A DNA stretch of 27,139 bases from CAYJMQ01 sp964392415. Lineage in GTDB: Bacteria; Bdellovibrionota; JACOXK01; 2-02-FULL-40-11. Both the position numbers and the translations under genes were made by a program. Where the stretch lies: the NCBI GenBank assembly GCA_964392415.1, contig CAYMPL010000022.1, positions 1 to 27,139 on the forward strand, read 5' to 3'. The notes beneath the pieces were generated by a model. The model did no database searches. It had not been told where the DNA came from and saw nothing but the letters and a program-made list of their open reading frames with translations. Of this stretch, positions 1 to 8,056 are shown piece after piece. Numbering within the stretch: the first letter of the stretch is position 1; each line of letters starts with the position of its first letter.

Positions 1-1507
1 CCAAAAATTCATGAATCTTAACCATCGCCATGGTGTCCATCTGGCAATATTCACGAAGATTCTTTTGAATGGCGCTTACTTCCTTTTGAGACAGATCCCC
101 CTTTTGAATTTTCAAATATGCCGTACTGGCTTCACCCCCTCCTGTTATCGCCAAACCAGAATATGAAACATCAGGACAAAGAACTGGCAACACCCTTTTG
201 ATGCTCATTGAACCGTGAAAATTGGGATGATAATAATGCTCCGGAAAAATATCTTCGAGGTCTAAAATTCTTTCTTTGATGTCATCGATTTGAAATTTGT
301 ATTCCGGAAATGCCTCTGCCAGTTCCGTCAATCTCCCCTTTTCAAAAGGCGCATGATAGACCAGGATCGAACCTCTTTTCCCAACACTCTTTAAAAGAGC
401 TTTCACGAATTCTTCACGGGGATCTGCTTTCTGAAGGCTTATAAAGTCACTATGCTCGAGATTTCCATCAGCATCTCTCGCATAACAACTGAATTGGAAC
501 GGAATCTGTTCGTATGGATGTATCCCGTCAAACAAAGGAATGGCCGGATTCGCCGTCTCGAAATCCAGATAGCGCACGGGATATTCTATCTTCCTTAGAA
601 ATTCTTTAATTCCTTCTCTGTCCATAAATGGTTTTCCACTATTGACGGCATCGACCTGCTTTTCCTGTACGGCTGACAATGGAAAATCCGACGGCAAATC
701 TTTAATCAAAACACTGCCCGAATAATAGAGATCAAACTTCTTGCTCTTCCCCAATCGATAAAGTTCAAAAACAGAGTCGTCTTTGATATGCTTCCAGCAG
801 TAGGGCTTAAATTCACATTCACGGTCTTTTGTGTTTCCAGAATATCTATCGCAATAGCTTCCAATATCGATATTCGGCTCTGAGGATTTCCCCAATATCT
901 GAAATTGCTTTTTAAGCTGGCTCTCTACTGCCTCCTGTCTCGATTCAACCTGCTCTGAAATGTCTTCTTTCTCAAAGAAATTGGATAAATCGGGATAGAC
1001 ACAGGCCGTATTGATACACATGAGGAAAACCTTATTAACCTTAACCCCGCAGTTTTTAAGGACATAGTATTGGACTGAAACATCGTCTATATGCTCCTCT
1101 TCCAGTTTGGTCGACGATTTGACCTCAATCAGATTCCAGACCCTTTTGTCATCCCCACGAAAGTGGGGATCCATCTCCGTTCTTTCCAAGATATCGACCT
1201 TGACCAAAATATTATTAAAAGCGAAGGTCGCCTCAAAGATCGCTGGAACATTTTTTTGAAGAGCGTCTTGCGTTGCCTTAAGTTCATCTTCAAAATTCCT
1301 GGAACCCGACCATAGGATTTCAACACCGCCGGAAAACTCTTTTTTCGCAAGGTTTCCAACTTCCTTCCCCTGCTCCATCCGGAATTTGTCGGCTTCCTTC
1401 GGCTCTTTGCCGAGTTCCTGATGATACTCATTCAAATACAGCGCTTTTAAACAACGAACCCCTTTGACGTACTTCGATTTAGTGAGATAGGGGGCTTTTA
1501 TCTTCAT
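1..1507 (-). CDS. DUF2779 protein: Cas4/RecB-like nuclease fused to an RNase H-fold exonuclease-like domain (C-terminus cut by window edge)
   Basis: One open frame of 502 codons runs from ATG at 1505-1507 off the left edge, so the stop is not seen. The N-terminal part looks like a PD-(D/E)XK RecB/Cas4-type nuclease: Asp105 in VKVDIL, then Glu128 and Lys130 in LIEVKSST. Cys19 together with Cys219, Cys231 and Cys237 has the layout of a four-cysteine Fe-S cluster as in Cas4/AddB-type nucleases. The C-terminal half carries RYLDFET (Asp315, Glu317), VYHAPFEKG near 384-391 and a late Asp in YCQMDTM, as expected of a DEDD-like RNase H-fold exonuclease. The substrate of this family is not established. 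It stands alone, with a TATAAT box 16 nt before the start. Residues 111-121 are encoded by an inserted palindromic repeat, exactly between the catalytic Asp and the ExK pair. Confidence 0.85.
   Translation of the reverse strand, partial: MKIKAPYLTKSKYVKGVRCLKALYLNEYHQELGKEPKEADKFRMEQGKEVGNLAKKEFSGGVEILWSGSRNFEDELKATQDALQKNVPAIFEATFAFNNILVKVDILERTEMDPHFRGDDKRVWNLIEVKSSTKLEEEHIDDVSVQYYVLKNCGVKVNKVFLMCINTACVYPDLSNFFEKEDISEQVESRQEAVESQLKKQFQILGKSSEPNIDIGSYCDRYSGNTKDRECEFKPYCWKHIKDDSVFELYRLGKSKKFDLYYSGSVLIKDLPSDFPLSAVQEKQVDAVNSGKPFMDREGIKEFLRKIEYPVRYLDFETANPAIPLFDGIHPYEQIPFQFSCYARDADGNLEHSDFISLQKADPREEFVKALLKSVGKRGSILVYHAPFEKGRLTELAEAFPEYKFQIDDIKERILDLEDIFPEHYYHPNFHGSMSIKRVLPVLCPDVSYSGLAITGGGEASTAYLKIQKGDLSQKEVSAIQKNLREYCQMDTMAMVKIHEFL
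1148..1174. repeat. Palindromic repeat inserted in frame in the DUF2779 gene
   Basis: Positions 1151-1158 (ATCCCCAC) and 1163-1170 (GTGGGGAT) form a perfect 8-bp inverted repeat around a GAAA loop, flanked by GTC and CCAT. It has the form of the short dispersed palindromes seen in many environmental genomes. On the coding (minus) strand it translates in frame as MDPHFRGDD. It differs from the eight-copy family elsewhere in the window. Confidence 0.7.
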
Positions 1508-1523
1508 GTCGCTTAACTTGTAA

Positions 1524-1551
1524 ATTATAGCGGATGCGCCCCTTTGAAAGA
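1524..1551 (-). promoter_or_regulatory. Candidate promoter of the DUF2779 gene, within a module shared with 4618-4640
   Basis: A perfect TATAAT lies on the minus strand at 1524-1529, 16 nt before the ATG. No good -35 box is visible; TCTTTC at 16-bp spacing is poor. The segment 1522-1544 recurs at 4618-4640 with 22 of 23 bases identical. Confidence 0.45.
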
Positions 1552-1631
1552 ACTAAAATATTTTGAGAATTGGCTTCGCCTAGAATCTTGGAATCATGGA
1601 AGTTATTGAATTGAAGAAGAGCTCTTCATTA

Positions 1632-1670
1632 ATCACTCCCTGGAATCACTCCCTGGGATCACTCCCTGGC
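1632..1670. repeat. Three tandem 13-bp repeats at the 3' end of the FG-GAP gene
   Basis: Three consecutive 13-bp units with core ATCACTCCCTGG differ only in their last base (a, g, c). The copy nearest the gene provides the TGA stop codon (1659-1661) of the FG-GAP lipoprotein and encodes its last residues. No such unit occurs elsewhere in the window. Confidence 0.85.
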
Positions 1671-3302
1671 AATGACACCGGCTCCAAATTGATCTCCGCC
1701 CGCCCGCCCCGTTAGTTTTCTGTCCGCGGCATCTCCGACAGAGACACCTCCCGGAACCGCAGTTATTTTCGCAGAAGGGAGCGGACCAAAAATAAGAAAA
1801 AGAGCCCCCGCGCCCCCCGTATCAGCTGCCCTGTCATCCGCTGATCCGACCGCCATGTCGACGATCTTGTCTCCATTGAAATCCTCAAGGGCTATATCGC
1901 TGAGACTGCTGCTCGAAGAACCAGCGAAATTTCCCCTTATTCGGGCATTGGTTTCAGGGGCGGTAATAATCGTTTTTTCGGTTCCGAGCATCGGACGCCC
2001 GGAAAAAAAACTGATAGCCGAGGGTTGCCCGCCTGTAGCGCTTGCCGTCCCGATGATGATATCGGATAGTCTGTCTCCATTGAGATCTCCGGAATCATAA
2101 ACGGTTCCTCCAAAGGTCGTGATATCTCCCTCCACTTTTACATTCGCGTCGCGCGCGTTTAATTCACCGCCAGCTGTCGTTCTATTAAGAAGGGACGGAC
2201 CGCCAAAAAAGATATACGCGGCTCCAATGTTGAAATTTGGAAGCTGATGGCTGGGCGCCCCCACAATGACATCTGAAACACCATCGCCATTAAAGTCACC
2301 CACTGAGGCAACGCTTGTGCCGAATCGATCATTGGCCGCTTCTCCAGTCAGTTTGATATCGGCTTCATTTAATCCCAAATTGATTTTGAGAGGCAATTCC
2401 TCCCGTCTTTTTCCAAAAATGATAAATGCCGCTCCCGGACTGGAAGGGGATCCAGGATGAGTCATTGACCCGACACTCAGATCCGAAAAACCGTCCCCAT
2501 TTATATCCCCCGCGTGAGCGATGCCGGAAAACGCGAGACTGCTAAAAGGACGCCCAATAATCTTCATGTTCGTGTCTGATGAATTGATGACTGAAGGCGG
2601 AGTACGACTGCCCAAAAAAAGAAAAACTGCGCCAGCGCCGTCTCCTCCTTCGTTGTCGCCCGGCGACATCGCAAGAATATCTGACAAACCATCCCCGTTC
2701 ACATCTCCGGCGTGAGCCACAAGAAAACCAAATCCACTAAATGTTCCGCCGATCAGTTTTACATCGGCATCTGAAACATTCATCTGCCTCGGGAAGGGAG
2801 GAGCAGAAGCCCGGCGCCCGAAAAAGATAAAAGCCCCTCCCGTCCGCGCCGAACCTTCAACATGCCCTGATGCTCCGACGATAAAATCAGAAACGCCATC
2901 GCCGTTAAAATCCCTCACCATAGCGATGCTCTTTCCCAGAGCGGTGCCACCACCAGCGCCGCCGCTTGAATCGATAATTTCAACATCCGCTTCAGAGGCG
3001 CTCCTTTTCGCAAGGAGTCCGTCACCCCCAAAAAAGAGATAAACCGCCCCGGCGCCAATGCCCCCCGCATCATTTCCTTCCGCCCCCACAACGACATCAC
3101 CTATCCCATCCCCATTGAAATCACCCGGCACACCCGGTTTCACCACCTCAGGCGCAACCGTTGAAATGGGCGCTCCTGCCTCTCCAAGCGGAACTGTCGC
3201 GCCTGGAGGCGCCTCAGTTACTCGCGACTCCTCTTTACTACACGACGACATCGCCAAAATCGCAGCTGACAAAGAAACGAATAGCCACCTTCTTTGCTTC
3301 AT
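1659..3302 (-). CDS. FG-GAP / integrin-alpha-like beta-propeller lipoprotein, probably shortened at its C-terminus
   Basis: The protein starts with a lipoprotein signal (MKQRRWLFVSLSAAILAMSS followed by Cys) and then has seven FG-GAP repeats. Each carries a DxNGDGxxD-type calcium-binding loop (for example DFNGDGIGD, DVNGDGLSD, DINGDGFSD) followed by a GAxxxFFG strand. Such repeats build a surface beta-propeller; the ligand is unknown. The ATG at 3302 is preferred because it gives a normal signal peptide and follows an AGAGAGGG ribosome site. A TTG at 3344 with AAAGGAG upstream would add 14 residues. The protein ends just after GDQFGAG, the opening of an eighth repeat, where the reading frame runs into the 13-bp tandem repeat and stops. 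It lies 105 bp downstream of the DUF4143 gene on the same strand. Confidence 0.85.
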   Translation of the reverse strand: MKQRRWLFVSLSAAILAMSSCSKEESRVTEAPPGATVPLGEAGAPISTVAPEVVKPGVPGDFNGDGIGDVVVGAEGNDAGGIGAGAVYLFFGGDGLLAKRSASEADVEIIDSSGGAGGGTALGKSIAMVRDFNGDGVSDFIVGASGHVEGSARTGGAFIFFGRRASAPPFPRQMNVSDADVKLIGGTFSGFGFLVAHAGDVNGDGLSDILAMSPGDNEGGDGAGAVFLFLGSRTPPSVINSSDTNMKIIGRPFSSLAFSGIAHAGDINGDGFSDLSVGSMTHPGSPSSPGAAFIIFGKRREELPLKINLGLNEADIKLTGEAANDRFGTSVASVGDFNGDGVSDVIVGAPSHQLPNFNIGAAYIFFGGPSLLNRTTAGGELNARDANVKVEGDITTFGGTVYDSGDLNGDRLSDIIIGTASATGGQPSAISFFSGRPMLGTEKTIITAPETNARIRGNFAGSSSSSLSDIALEDFNGDKIVDMAVGSADDRAADTGGAGALFLIFGPLPSAKITAVPGGVSVGDAADRKLTGRAGGDQFGAGVIARE

Positions 3303-3407
3303 ACCCTCTCTCTTCTGAATGATTCGAATGAACTGTCTACCCAAAATTGTAGCTCCTTTCCCAAAAAAATAAAGCGCCTTTTCATCCCTTAATCTGATCT
3401 TAATAAA

Positions 3408-4559
3408 TTATAATTCGAACTTGAGAAGTTTTAGGAAGCCAGCCAGATGGGTGGATATCCGATTTCCCGCTTCGAATGTTTTATCCGTTCGAGAAATAAT
3501 GATGCGCTTTGAGGCCTTGATCATATCCGCCGAGACATCGAGGCGTCTAAAATCACTATCCCTTGGAGATGATGTCAATTTTATCTCAATGGCCCACAGA
3601 TCATTTTTCATATTTAAAACAAGATCAATTTCATATTGATCAGATGTCCTGAGAAAATAAGCTTCATAAGAAAGCTCATACAAATTAAGATAAGACAGGA
3701 TCTGTTCAATAACCATTCCCTCAAAACTATTTCCGACGGCTGGATAACTGAAAAGCTGCTCATAAGTTGAAATCCCCAGAAGCGCATGAAGCAGTCCTGT
3801 ATTTCGCCAGTAAAATTTCGGACTTTTTACAAGTCGTTTTCCAAAATTTTTATGAAAGGGCTGTAAAAACCGTACAAGGTAAACGTATTGAAGATATTCA
3901 ACATAATCATTGATCGTATGATAGCTTAGTCCCAGACTTTTTCCCAGTTCGGATGCGTTCCATTCCTGACCATGGCGCAGTGCCAGCATTTTAAACAAAC
4001 GCTGCAATAAACCCGGTTTGGCAGAAAGTCCTAAGTTGGGAAGATCCCGTTGCGCAATCAAATTCAGATAATCATTCTCCCAGACCGGAAAATGCTTCCT
4101 ATTTAAAATCCCACCATCTGGATATCCGCCGACCAACCAAAATAAATCCCTTTTTGACTTTGGAATTTCGGTCATCACAAAAGGCGTCAGTTCGCATATT
4201 CCAAGACGCCCCGCTAAAGATTCCGAAACCTCTTTCATCAAAGACACCGAGACCGAGCCCAATAAGAGAAATCTATTCATTTTTTTTCTTCGCTCATCAA
4301 TGGCAGCTCTAAGCATCGGAAACAGTTCGGGATACATCTGGGCTTCATCGAGAATAATCAAACGATTCTGCCGAATGATCTCTTTCCATGACAGATCCAG
4401 TTTCAACCGATCTTCGGTTTTTTCCATATCGAAGTAGAATGCGTTTTCAAAGGATTTGGCTAGAGTGGTTTTCCCGGCCTGACGAGCGCCAACCAGCGCC
4501 ACCGCCGGATACAGCGACAGCCGTTCTTTGACAAGCCCCTTAAACACCCTCCGAACCAT
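3408..4559 (-). CDS. AAA-family ATPase with DUF4143 C-terminal domain
   Basis: This 383-residue protein has Walker A GARQAGKTT (residues 24-32) and Walker B RLIILDEAQ (66-74), followed by a winged-helix-like region and a C-terminal DUF4143 domain with the nuclease-like segment YEIDLVLN...WAIEIKLTSS. Such AAA_14/DUF4143 proteins are common and scattered in bacterial and archaeal genomes. They are often found as mobile or orphan genes and their cellular role is not established. The DxxL/ExK spacing of the last segment resembles a PD-(D/E)XK fold. The ATG is preceded by AAGG and sits 9 nt after a TATAAT box. No partner gene is adjacent apart from a decayed toxin gene upstream. Confidence 0.9.
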   Translation of the reverse strand: MVRRVFKGLVKERLSLYPAVALVGARQAGKTTLAKSFENAFYFDMEKTEDRLKLDLSWKEIIRQNRLIILDEAQMYPELFPMLRAAIDERRKKMNRFLLLGSVSVSLMKEVSESLAGRLGICELTPFVMTEIPKSKRDLFWLVGGYPDGGILNRKHFPVWENDYLNLIAQRDLPNLGLSAKPGLLQRLFKMLALRHGQEWNASELGKSLGLSYHTINDYVEYLQYVYLVRFLQPFHKNFGKRLVKSPKFYWRNTGLLHALLGISTYEQLFSYPAVGNSFEGMVIEQILSYLNLYELSYEAYFLRTSDQYEIDLVLNMKNDLWAIEIKLTSSPRDSDFRRLDVSADMIKASKRIIISRTDKTFEAGNRISTHLAGFLKLLKFEL

Positions 4560-4568
4560 ATACCTTGC

Positions 4569-4596
4569 ATTATAGAACTATATTTCTAATTTACAA
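4569..4596 (-). promoter_or_regulatory. Promoter of the DUF4143 ATPase gene
   Basis: On the minus strand TTGTAA (4591-4596) and a perfect TATAAT (4569-4574) are separated by 16 bp. The ATG begins 9 nt after the -10 box, so the transcript would have only about 2-3 leader bases. An inverted repeat TATAG-AA-CTATA overlaps the -10 box and could be an operator. Confidence 0.5.
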
Positions 4597-4617
4597 GAAC
4601 AAACCTTCTCAATTTTC

Positions 4618-4640
4618 AAATTATAACGGATGCGCCCCTT
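4618..4640 (-). repeat. Second copy of the promoter-like module found at 1522-1544
   Basis: The 23-bp segment differs from 1522-1544 at one base. Read on the minus strand it contains GGGGCGCATCCG followed by a TATAAT box. Here it lies about 60 bp upstream of the DUF4143 start and just downstream of the toxin remnant. The surrounding 375 bp (4560-4934) otherwise hold only the proximal promoter and the pseudogene. Confidence 0.55.
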
Positions 4641-4748
4641 CGGAAAGCAATATTCATTCCAGACTATAAAAGTGGAAAGTGGTGGTGTGGTTAGAACGGA
4701 ATATCTTCAGAATTTATAATATCTTCTTCGGTCAATTTGGTCGAGATA

Positions 4749-4923
4749 CTATCTTCGGTTTCTATCAAAAATTCTTGAATTCTTGTAACTACCAAGCGAT
4801 TCTGGCCACCTATAATTACCAAAGGAAATTGACCACACCATGCGGTCGTGGATTTTTCGTTAAATCATCGATCTTTTTTTCAAGCTTATCTTGAATAGAT
4901 AGACGAAGCGGTATTTGTTTGTT
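4749..4923 (-). pseudogene. Decayed RelE/ParE-family toxin gene
   Basis: On the minus strand a 35-codon open stretch (4923-4816) reads LSIQDKLEKKIDDLTKNPRP followed by HGV, which closely fits the helix preceding the NPRPxG turn in RelE/ParE toxins. It then stops at TAA. The expected continuation (YRIRxGxYR-like) appears only in another frame as NYRWPESLGSYKNSRIFD, also ending in a stop. No start codon or antitoxin gene is seen, and the upstream end is overlapped by the ABC transporter gene. Several frameshifts are therefore needed to restore the gene. The assignment rests on motif similarity by eye. Confidence 0.4.
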
Positions 4924-4934
4924 AACACAAAGTC

Positions 4935-5669
4935 ATGCAAACGCCGATTGTTGAATTTAAATCTGTTTCGACACGCTTTAAGCAGTTTGAAATTCTTAAA
5001 GAAATCAGTTTTCAGATGATGCCGGGGAAAGTGCATGCGCTGATTGGGGCGAGTGGCAGTGGAAAGACAACGATTTTGCGTCTGATGAATGGACTCATAC
5101 GTCCAACGTCCGGTGTTGTTTTGGTGGATGGAGCCCCTCTTGATTATGACACTATTGTAAAGCTGAGACGCACGATGGGATATGTCATTCAGGAAAGCGG
5201 CCTCTTTCCCCACATGACCGTTCTTGAAAACATTTCTTTGGTTTCAAAACGGGCAGGAATATCCGCGTCCGAGATTAGAGAACGGGCGGAACGCCTGATG
5301 ACGATGGTGAATTTGCCGCCGCAGATTTATTTTGAGAAACGCCCTCACCAACTGAGTGGCGGTGAAAAACAGCGCATCGGCATCGTCCGGTCGCTGATGC
5401 TCAATCCCAAGCTCTTATTGATGGATGAGCCGTTTGGGGCATTGGATCCCATTACCCGCCGAAAAATTCAGAATGAATTTTTGAGTCTGATCGATCAATT
5501 GAAATTAACTGTCGTTCTGGTGACGCATGACCTGCGCGAGGCATTTAAGTTGAGCCATCATCTTATTCTGCTTCATGACAAACAGATTGCGCAGCAGGGA
5601 ACGCCGAACGAATTTTTACTCCATCCTCAAAGCAAATATGTGAATGAGGTGATCGATGCGCTCTCTTAA
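4935..5669 (+). CDS. ABC transporter ATP-binding protein, osmoprotectant (glycine betaine/proline/choline) type
   Basis: This 244-residue ATPase energises import through the fused permease encoded next. It has Walker A GASGSGKTT (38-46), Q-loop Gln86 in VIQESGLFPHMTV, signature LSGGEKQR (140-147), Walker B LLLMDEP (160-166) and switch His198. The VIQESGLFPHMTV segment and the EARL-like C-terminus fit the OpuCA/OsmV/ProV group, but the tandem CBS domains common in OpuCA are absent. The 3' end overlaps the next gene by 14 nt, so the two are translationally coupled. No clear ribosome site precedes the ATG. The substrate is inferred from the family only; quaternary amines, glutamate-like compounds or ergothioneine are alternatives. 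Confidence 0.9.
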   Translation: MQTPIVEFKSVSTRFKQFEILKEISFQMMPGKVHALIGASGSGKTTILRLMNGLIRPTSGVVLVDGAPLDYDTIVKLRRTMGYVIQESGLFPHMTVLENISLVSKRAGISASEIRERAERLMTMVNLPPQIYFEKRPHQLSGGEKQRIGIVRSLMLNPKLLLMDEPFGALDPITRRKIQNEFLSLIDQLKLTVVLVTHDLREAFKLSHHLILLHDKQIAQQGTPNEFLLHPQSKYVNEVIDALS

Positions 5670-7140
5670 AATAGGGATTATTTCCTTTTTATTTTGTTTT
5701 TCAGCGGTGTCCGTTGCCAAACCGATTGTCATCGGAAGCAAAGATTTTACCGAAAGCTATATTTTGGCTGAAATCATGGCGCTTTTTTTGAAAGAGCATG
5801 GATATGACATTCAAACCACACTCGGCCTGGGAGGAACGGTTGTCTGCTATACGGCTCTTCAAAATGGTGAAATCGATATTTATCCCGAATATTCCGGAAC
5901 CATTGAACAGGTGATTTTAAAATCGCCGCGTCGATTGACGTACGCGCAAATCCAAAAACAGATCAAAGCCCGAAAGCTTCGGCTCCTTGAATCTTTCGGG
6001 TTTAATAATACGTACGCCATCGCCGTATCAGTGAAAATCGCAGATCGCCTTGATTTAAAGAACATCAGCGATCTTAAGAACCACCCGGATCTTCGAGGAT
6101 CGCTCTCTCATGAATTCCTGGAACGAAAAGATGGCTGGAAAAATTTGGCATCAGCCTACCAGCTTCAAGAGATATCAGTCACGGGCATTCAGCATTCGCT
6201 CGCCTATGACGCGATTCAGCATGGTAAATCTGATTTCACAGATGCCTATTCGACAGACCCCAAAATTGAGCGCTTTCACTTACGTGTCTTGAAAGATGAT
6301 CAATCCTTTTTCCCCATTTACAACGCAGCCCCCTTTGTTCGGGAGGGGTTACCAAGCGACATCTATCGGATTTTGTCGACATTGGGACATTCCATCACAG
6401 AAGCAGAGATGATTCGGCTCAATGCTCAGGCGGAGTATGACAAAAAAGGCTTTAAAGAAATTGCCTATGATTTCTTATCTCAACGGGGATTCATTGCCGA
6501 TTCGGGTAAAACCATTCAGAGTCAGTTCGCGGTATCGCTCTTTGTGAAACGAACACTCGTCCATCTGTATATGACATTTGTCGCCGTTCTTTTTGCAACA
6601 GGAGTTGCAGTACCCCTCGCACTGTTTCTCTATTATACGCGGAGGCTGGCGCAGCCGATATTGGTGGCTGCCGGGCTTCTGCAGACGATTCCTTCGATTG
6701 CCCTCCTGGCATTTATGATCCCCCTCTTTGGCATCGGCATGAAGCCCGCCATCGCGGCGCTCTTTTTATACAGTTTGCTTCCGATTTTAAGAAACACCTA
6801 TACCGCTCTCACCACCATCTCCCCGGCCCTCAAAGAGGCCGCGCTCGGCATCGGTCTCCATCGCTATGAGAGCCTCTATTTTGTGGAGCTTCCTCTTTCA
6901 TTGCCTGTTATTGTTGCCGGTATCCGAATCACTGCCGTTATTAACATCGGCACTGCAACGCTTGCCGCCTTTATCGGCGCAGGGGGATTGGGTGAACCGA
7001 TTGTAACCGGACTTGCCCTAAACGATACCCACATGATTCTCGCCGGAGCAATCCCTGCCGCGCTATTGGCGATCGTTATCGAACTGTTTCTGGAAGCCAT
7101 TGAGCGCTTTTTTCAGAGAAAATACGGCGCCAGCTCTTAA
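5656..7140 (+). CDS. ABC importer fusion: N-terminal substrate-binding domain and C-terminal permease, osmoprotectant type
   Basis: The protein of 494 residues has a signal sequence (about residues 1-21, cleavage near SVA/KP). An OpuAC/OsmX-like binding domain follows (about 22-285), opening with IVIGSKDFTESYILAEI and containing NGEIDIYPEYSGT. The membrane part (about 295-485) carries the EAA loop EAALGIGLHRYESLYFVELP, where the ATPase docks, and the segment INIGTATLAAFIGAGGLGEP typical of this permease family. Binding domain first and permease second is the reverse of the better-known permease-then-binding-domain fusions such as Lactococcus OpuABC. It overlaps the ATPase gene by 14 nt and converges on rimK with a 7-nt gap. 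Confidence 0.9.
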   Translation: MRSLKIGIISFLFCFSAVSVAKPIVIGSKDFTESYILAEIMALFLKEHGYDIQTTLGLGGTVVCYTALQNGEIDIYPEYSGTIEQVILKSPRRLTYAQIQKQIKARKLRLLESFGFNNTYAIAVSVKIADRLDLKNISDLKNHPDLRGSLSHEFLERKDGWKNLASAYQLQEISVTGIQHSLAYDAIQHGKSDFTDAYSTDPKIERFHLRVLKDDQSFFPIYNAAPFVREGLPSDIYRILSTLGHSITEAEMIRLNAQAEYDKKGFKEIAYDFLSQRGFIADSGKTIQSQFAVSLFVKRTLVHLYMTFVAVLFATGVAVPLALFLYYTRRLAQPILVAAGLLQTIPSIALLAFMIPLFGIGMKPAIAALFLYSLLPILRNTYTALTTISPALKEAALGIGLHRYESLYFVELPLSLPVIVAGIRITAVINIGTATLAAFIGAGGLGEPIVTGLALNDTHMILAGAIPAALLAIVIELFLEAIERFFQRKYGASS

Positions 7141-7147
7141 ATTCAGT

Positions 7148-8053
7148 TTATCCCTTTCCTCTTGTTCTGGTTTTGCCGTATTTGGCATTTTTTTCAATGA
7201 AGTCGATGATCATTTTGGCGATATCTTTTTTGCAGACCGATTCAATTCCTTCGATACCGGGAGAGGAGTTAACCTCGATCACCAGCGGGCCGTGGTTTGA
7301 ACGCATTATATCGACCCCTGCAACGTTGAGTCCCAGAATCTGGGCGGCTCGGATCGCGATGGAGCGTTCTTCATGGGTAATCTGAACGAGTGAGGCCTTC
7401 GCCCCTCGATGGATATTCGAGCGAAATTCCCCCTCTTTTGCCTGACGGCTCATCGCCGCAATCACTTTGTCGCCAATGACAAAGCAGCGTATATCCGTTC
7501 CAGCAGAATCTTTCACATATTCCTGAACGAGAAAGTAGGCATCCAATTCGCGAAAGGCATCGACCACACTCTCGGCCGCCTTCTGTGTTTCTGCCAAAAC
7601 GACACCGATCCCCTGTGTCCCTTCCAAAAGTTTAATAACGAGTGGCGGCCCCCCAATCATTTTAACGAGGTCTTTCGTCACTTTTGGAGAGTGCGCAAAA
7701 CCGGTTACTGGAAGACCGATCCCCTTTCGCGCCAAAAGTTGAAGCGATCGAAGTTTGTCCCGGGAGCGGCTGATCGCCACCGATTCATTGAGCGAATAAA
7801 CCCCCATCACCTCAAACTGGCGAACGACAGCCGTTCCATAAAAGGTGTTCGAGGCGCCAATCCGCGGAATCACAGCATCAAAGCCATCCAGCTTCTTGCC
7901 ATTATAGTGAATAGTGGGACGGTGAGCCGTAATATTCATATAACAACGCAACGGATCAATCACATATACGTCATGGCCGCGTTTTTTCGCCGCCTCAGTC
8001 AGACGCATCGTTGAGTGGATTCTTGAACTTCTGGATAAAATCGCAATTTTCAT
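7148..8053 (-). CDS. rimK: RimK-type ATP-grasp glutamate ligase (ribosomal protein S6 modification)
   Basis: The 301-residue protein matches RimK along its whole length. This family adds glutamate residues to the C-terminus of ribosomal protein S6 in enterobacteria, and some members make free polyglutamate. The ATP-grasp fold is visible: KLLEGTQGIGVVLAE (141-155) is the glycine-rich ATP loop, and Asp248, Glu260 and Asn262 (VDIM...VIEVNSSPG) are the metal ligands. The short N-terminal domain begins MKIAILSRS. It is last in a three-gene unit, 3 nt after the RimB-like protease, the pairing expected for RimK/RimB. Its target here need not be S6. Confidence 0.95.
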   Translation of the reverse strand: MKIAILSRSSRIHSTMRLTEAAKKRGHDVYVIDPLRCYMNITAHRPTIHYNGKKLDGFDAVIPRIGASNTFYGTAVVRQFEVMGVYSLNESVAISRSRDKLRSLQLLARKGIGLPVTGFAHSPKVTKDLVKMIGGPPLVIKLLEGTQGIGVVLAETQKAAESVVDAFRELDAYFLVQEYVKDSAGTDIRCFVIGDKVIAAMSRQAKEGEFRSNIHRGAKASLVQITHEERSIAIRAAQILGLNVAGVDIMRSNHGPLVIEVNSSPGIEGIESVCKKDIAKMIIDFIEKNAKYGKTRTRGKG

Positions 8054-8056
8054 GCT

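Noticed and set aside
1855..3318. Several plus-strand open frames opposite the FG-GAP gene
   Set aside because: They arise from the repeated Asp/Gly-rich codons of the FG-GAP protein, lack ribosome sites and show no family features.
3360..3400. Terminator between the DUF4143 and FG-GAP genes (AAAG-GCG-CTTT followed by a T-run on the minus strand)
   Set aside because: The stem is only four weak base pairs; not strong enough to report as a feature.
4679..4894. 71-codon plus-strand open frame in the gap before the ABC transporter
   Set aside because: No ribosome site or family match. The opposite strand carries the RelE-like remnant, which explains the region better.
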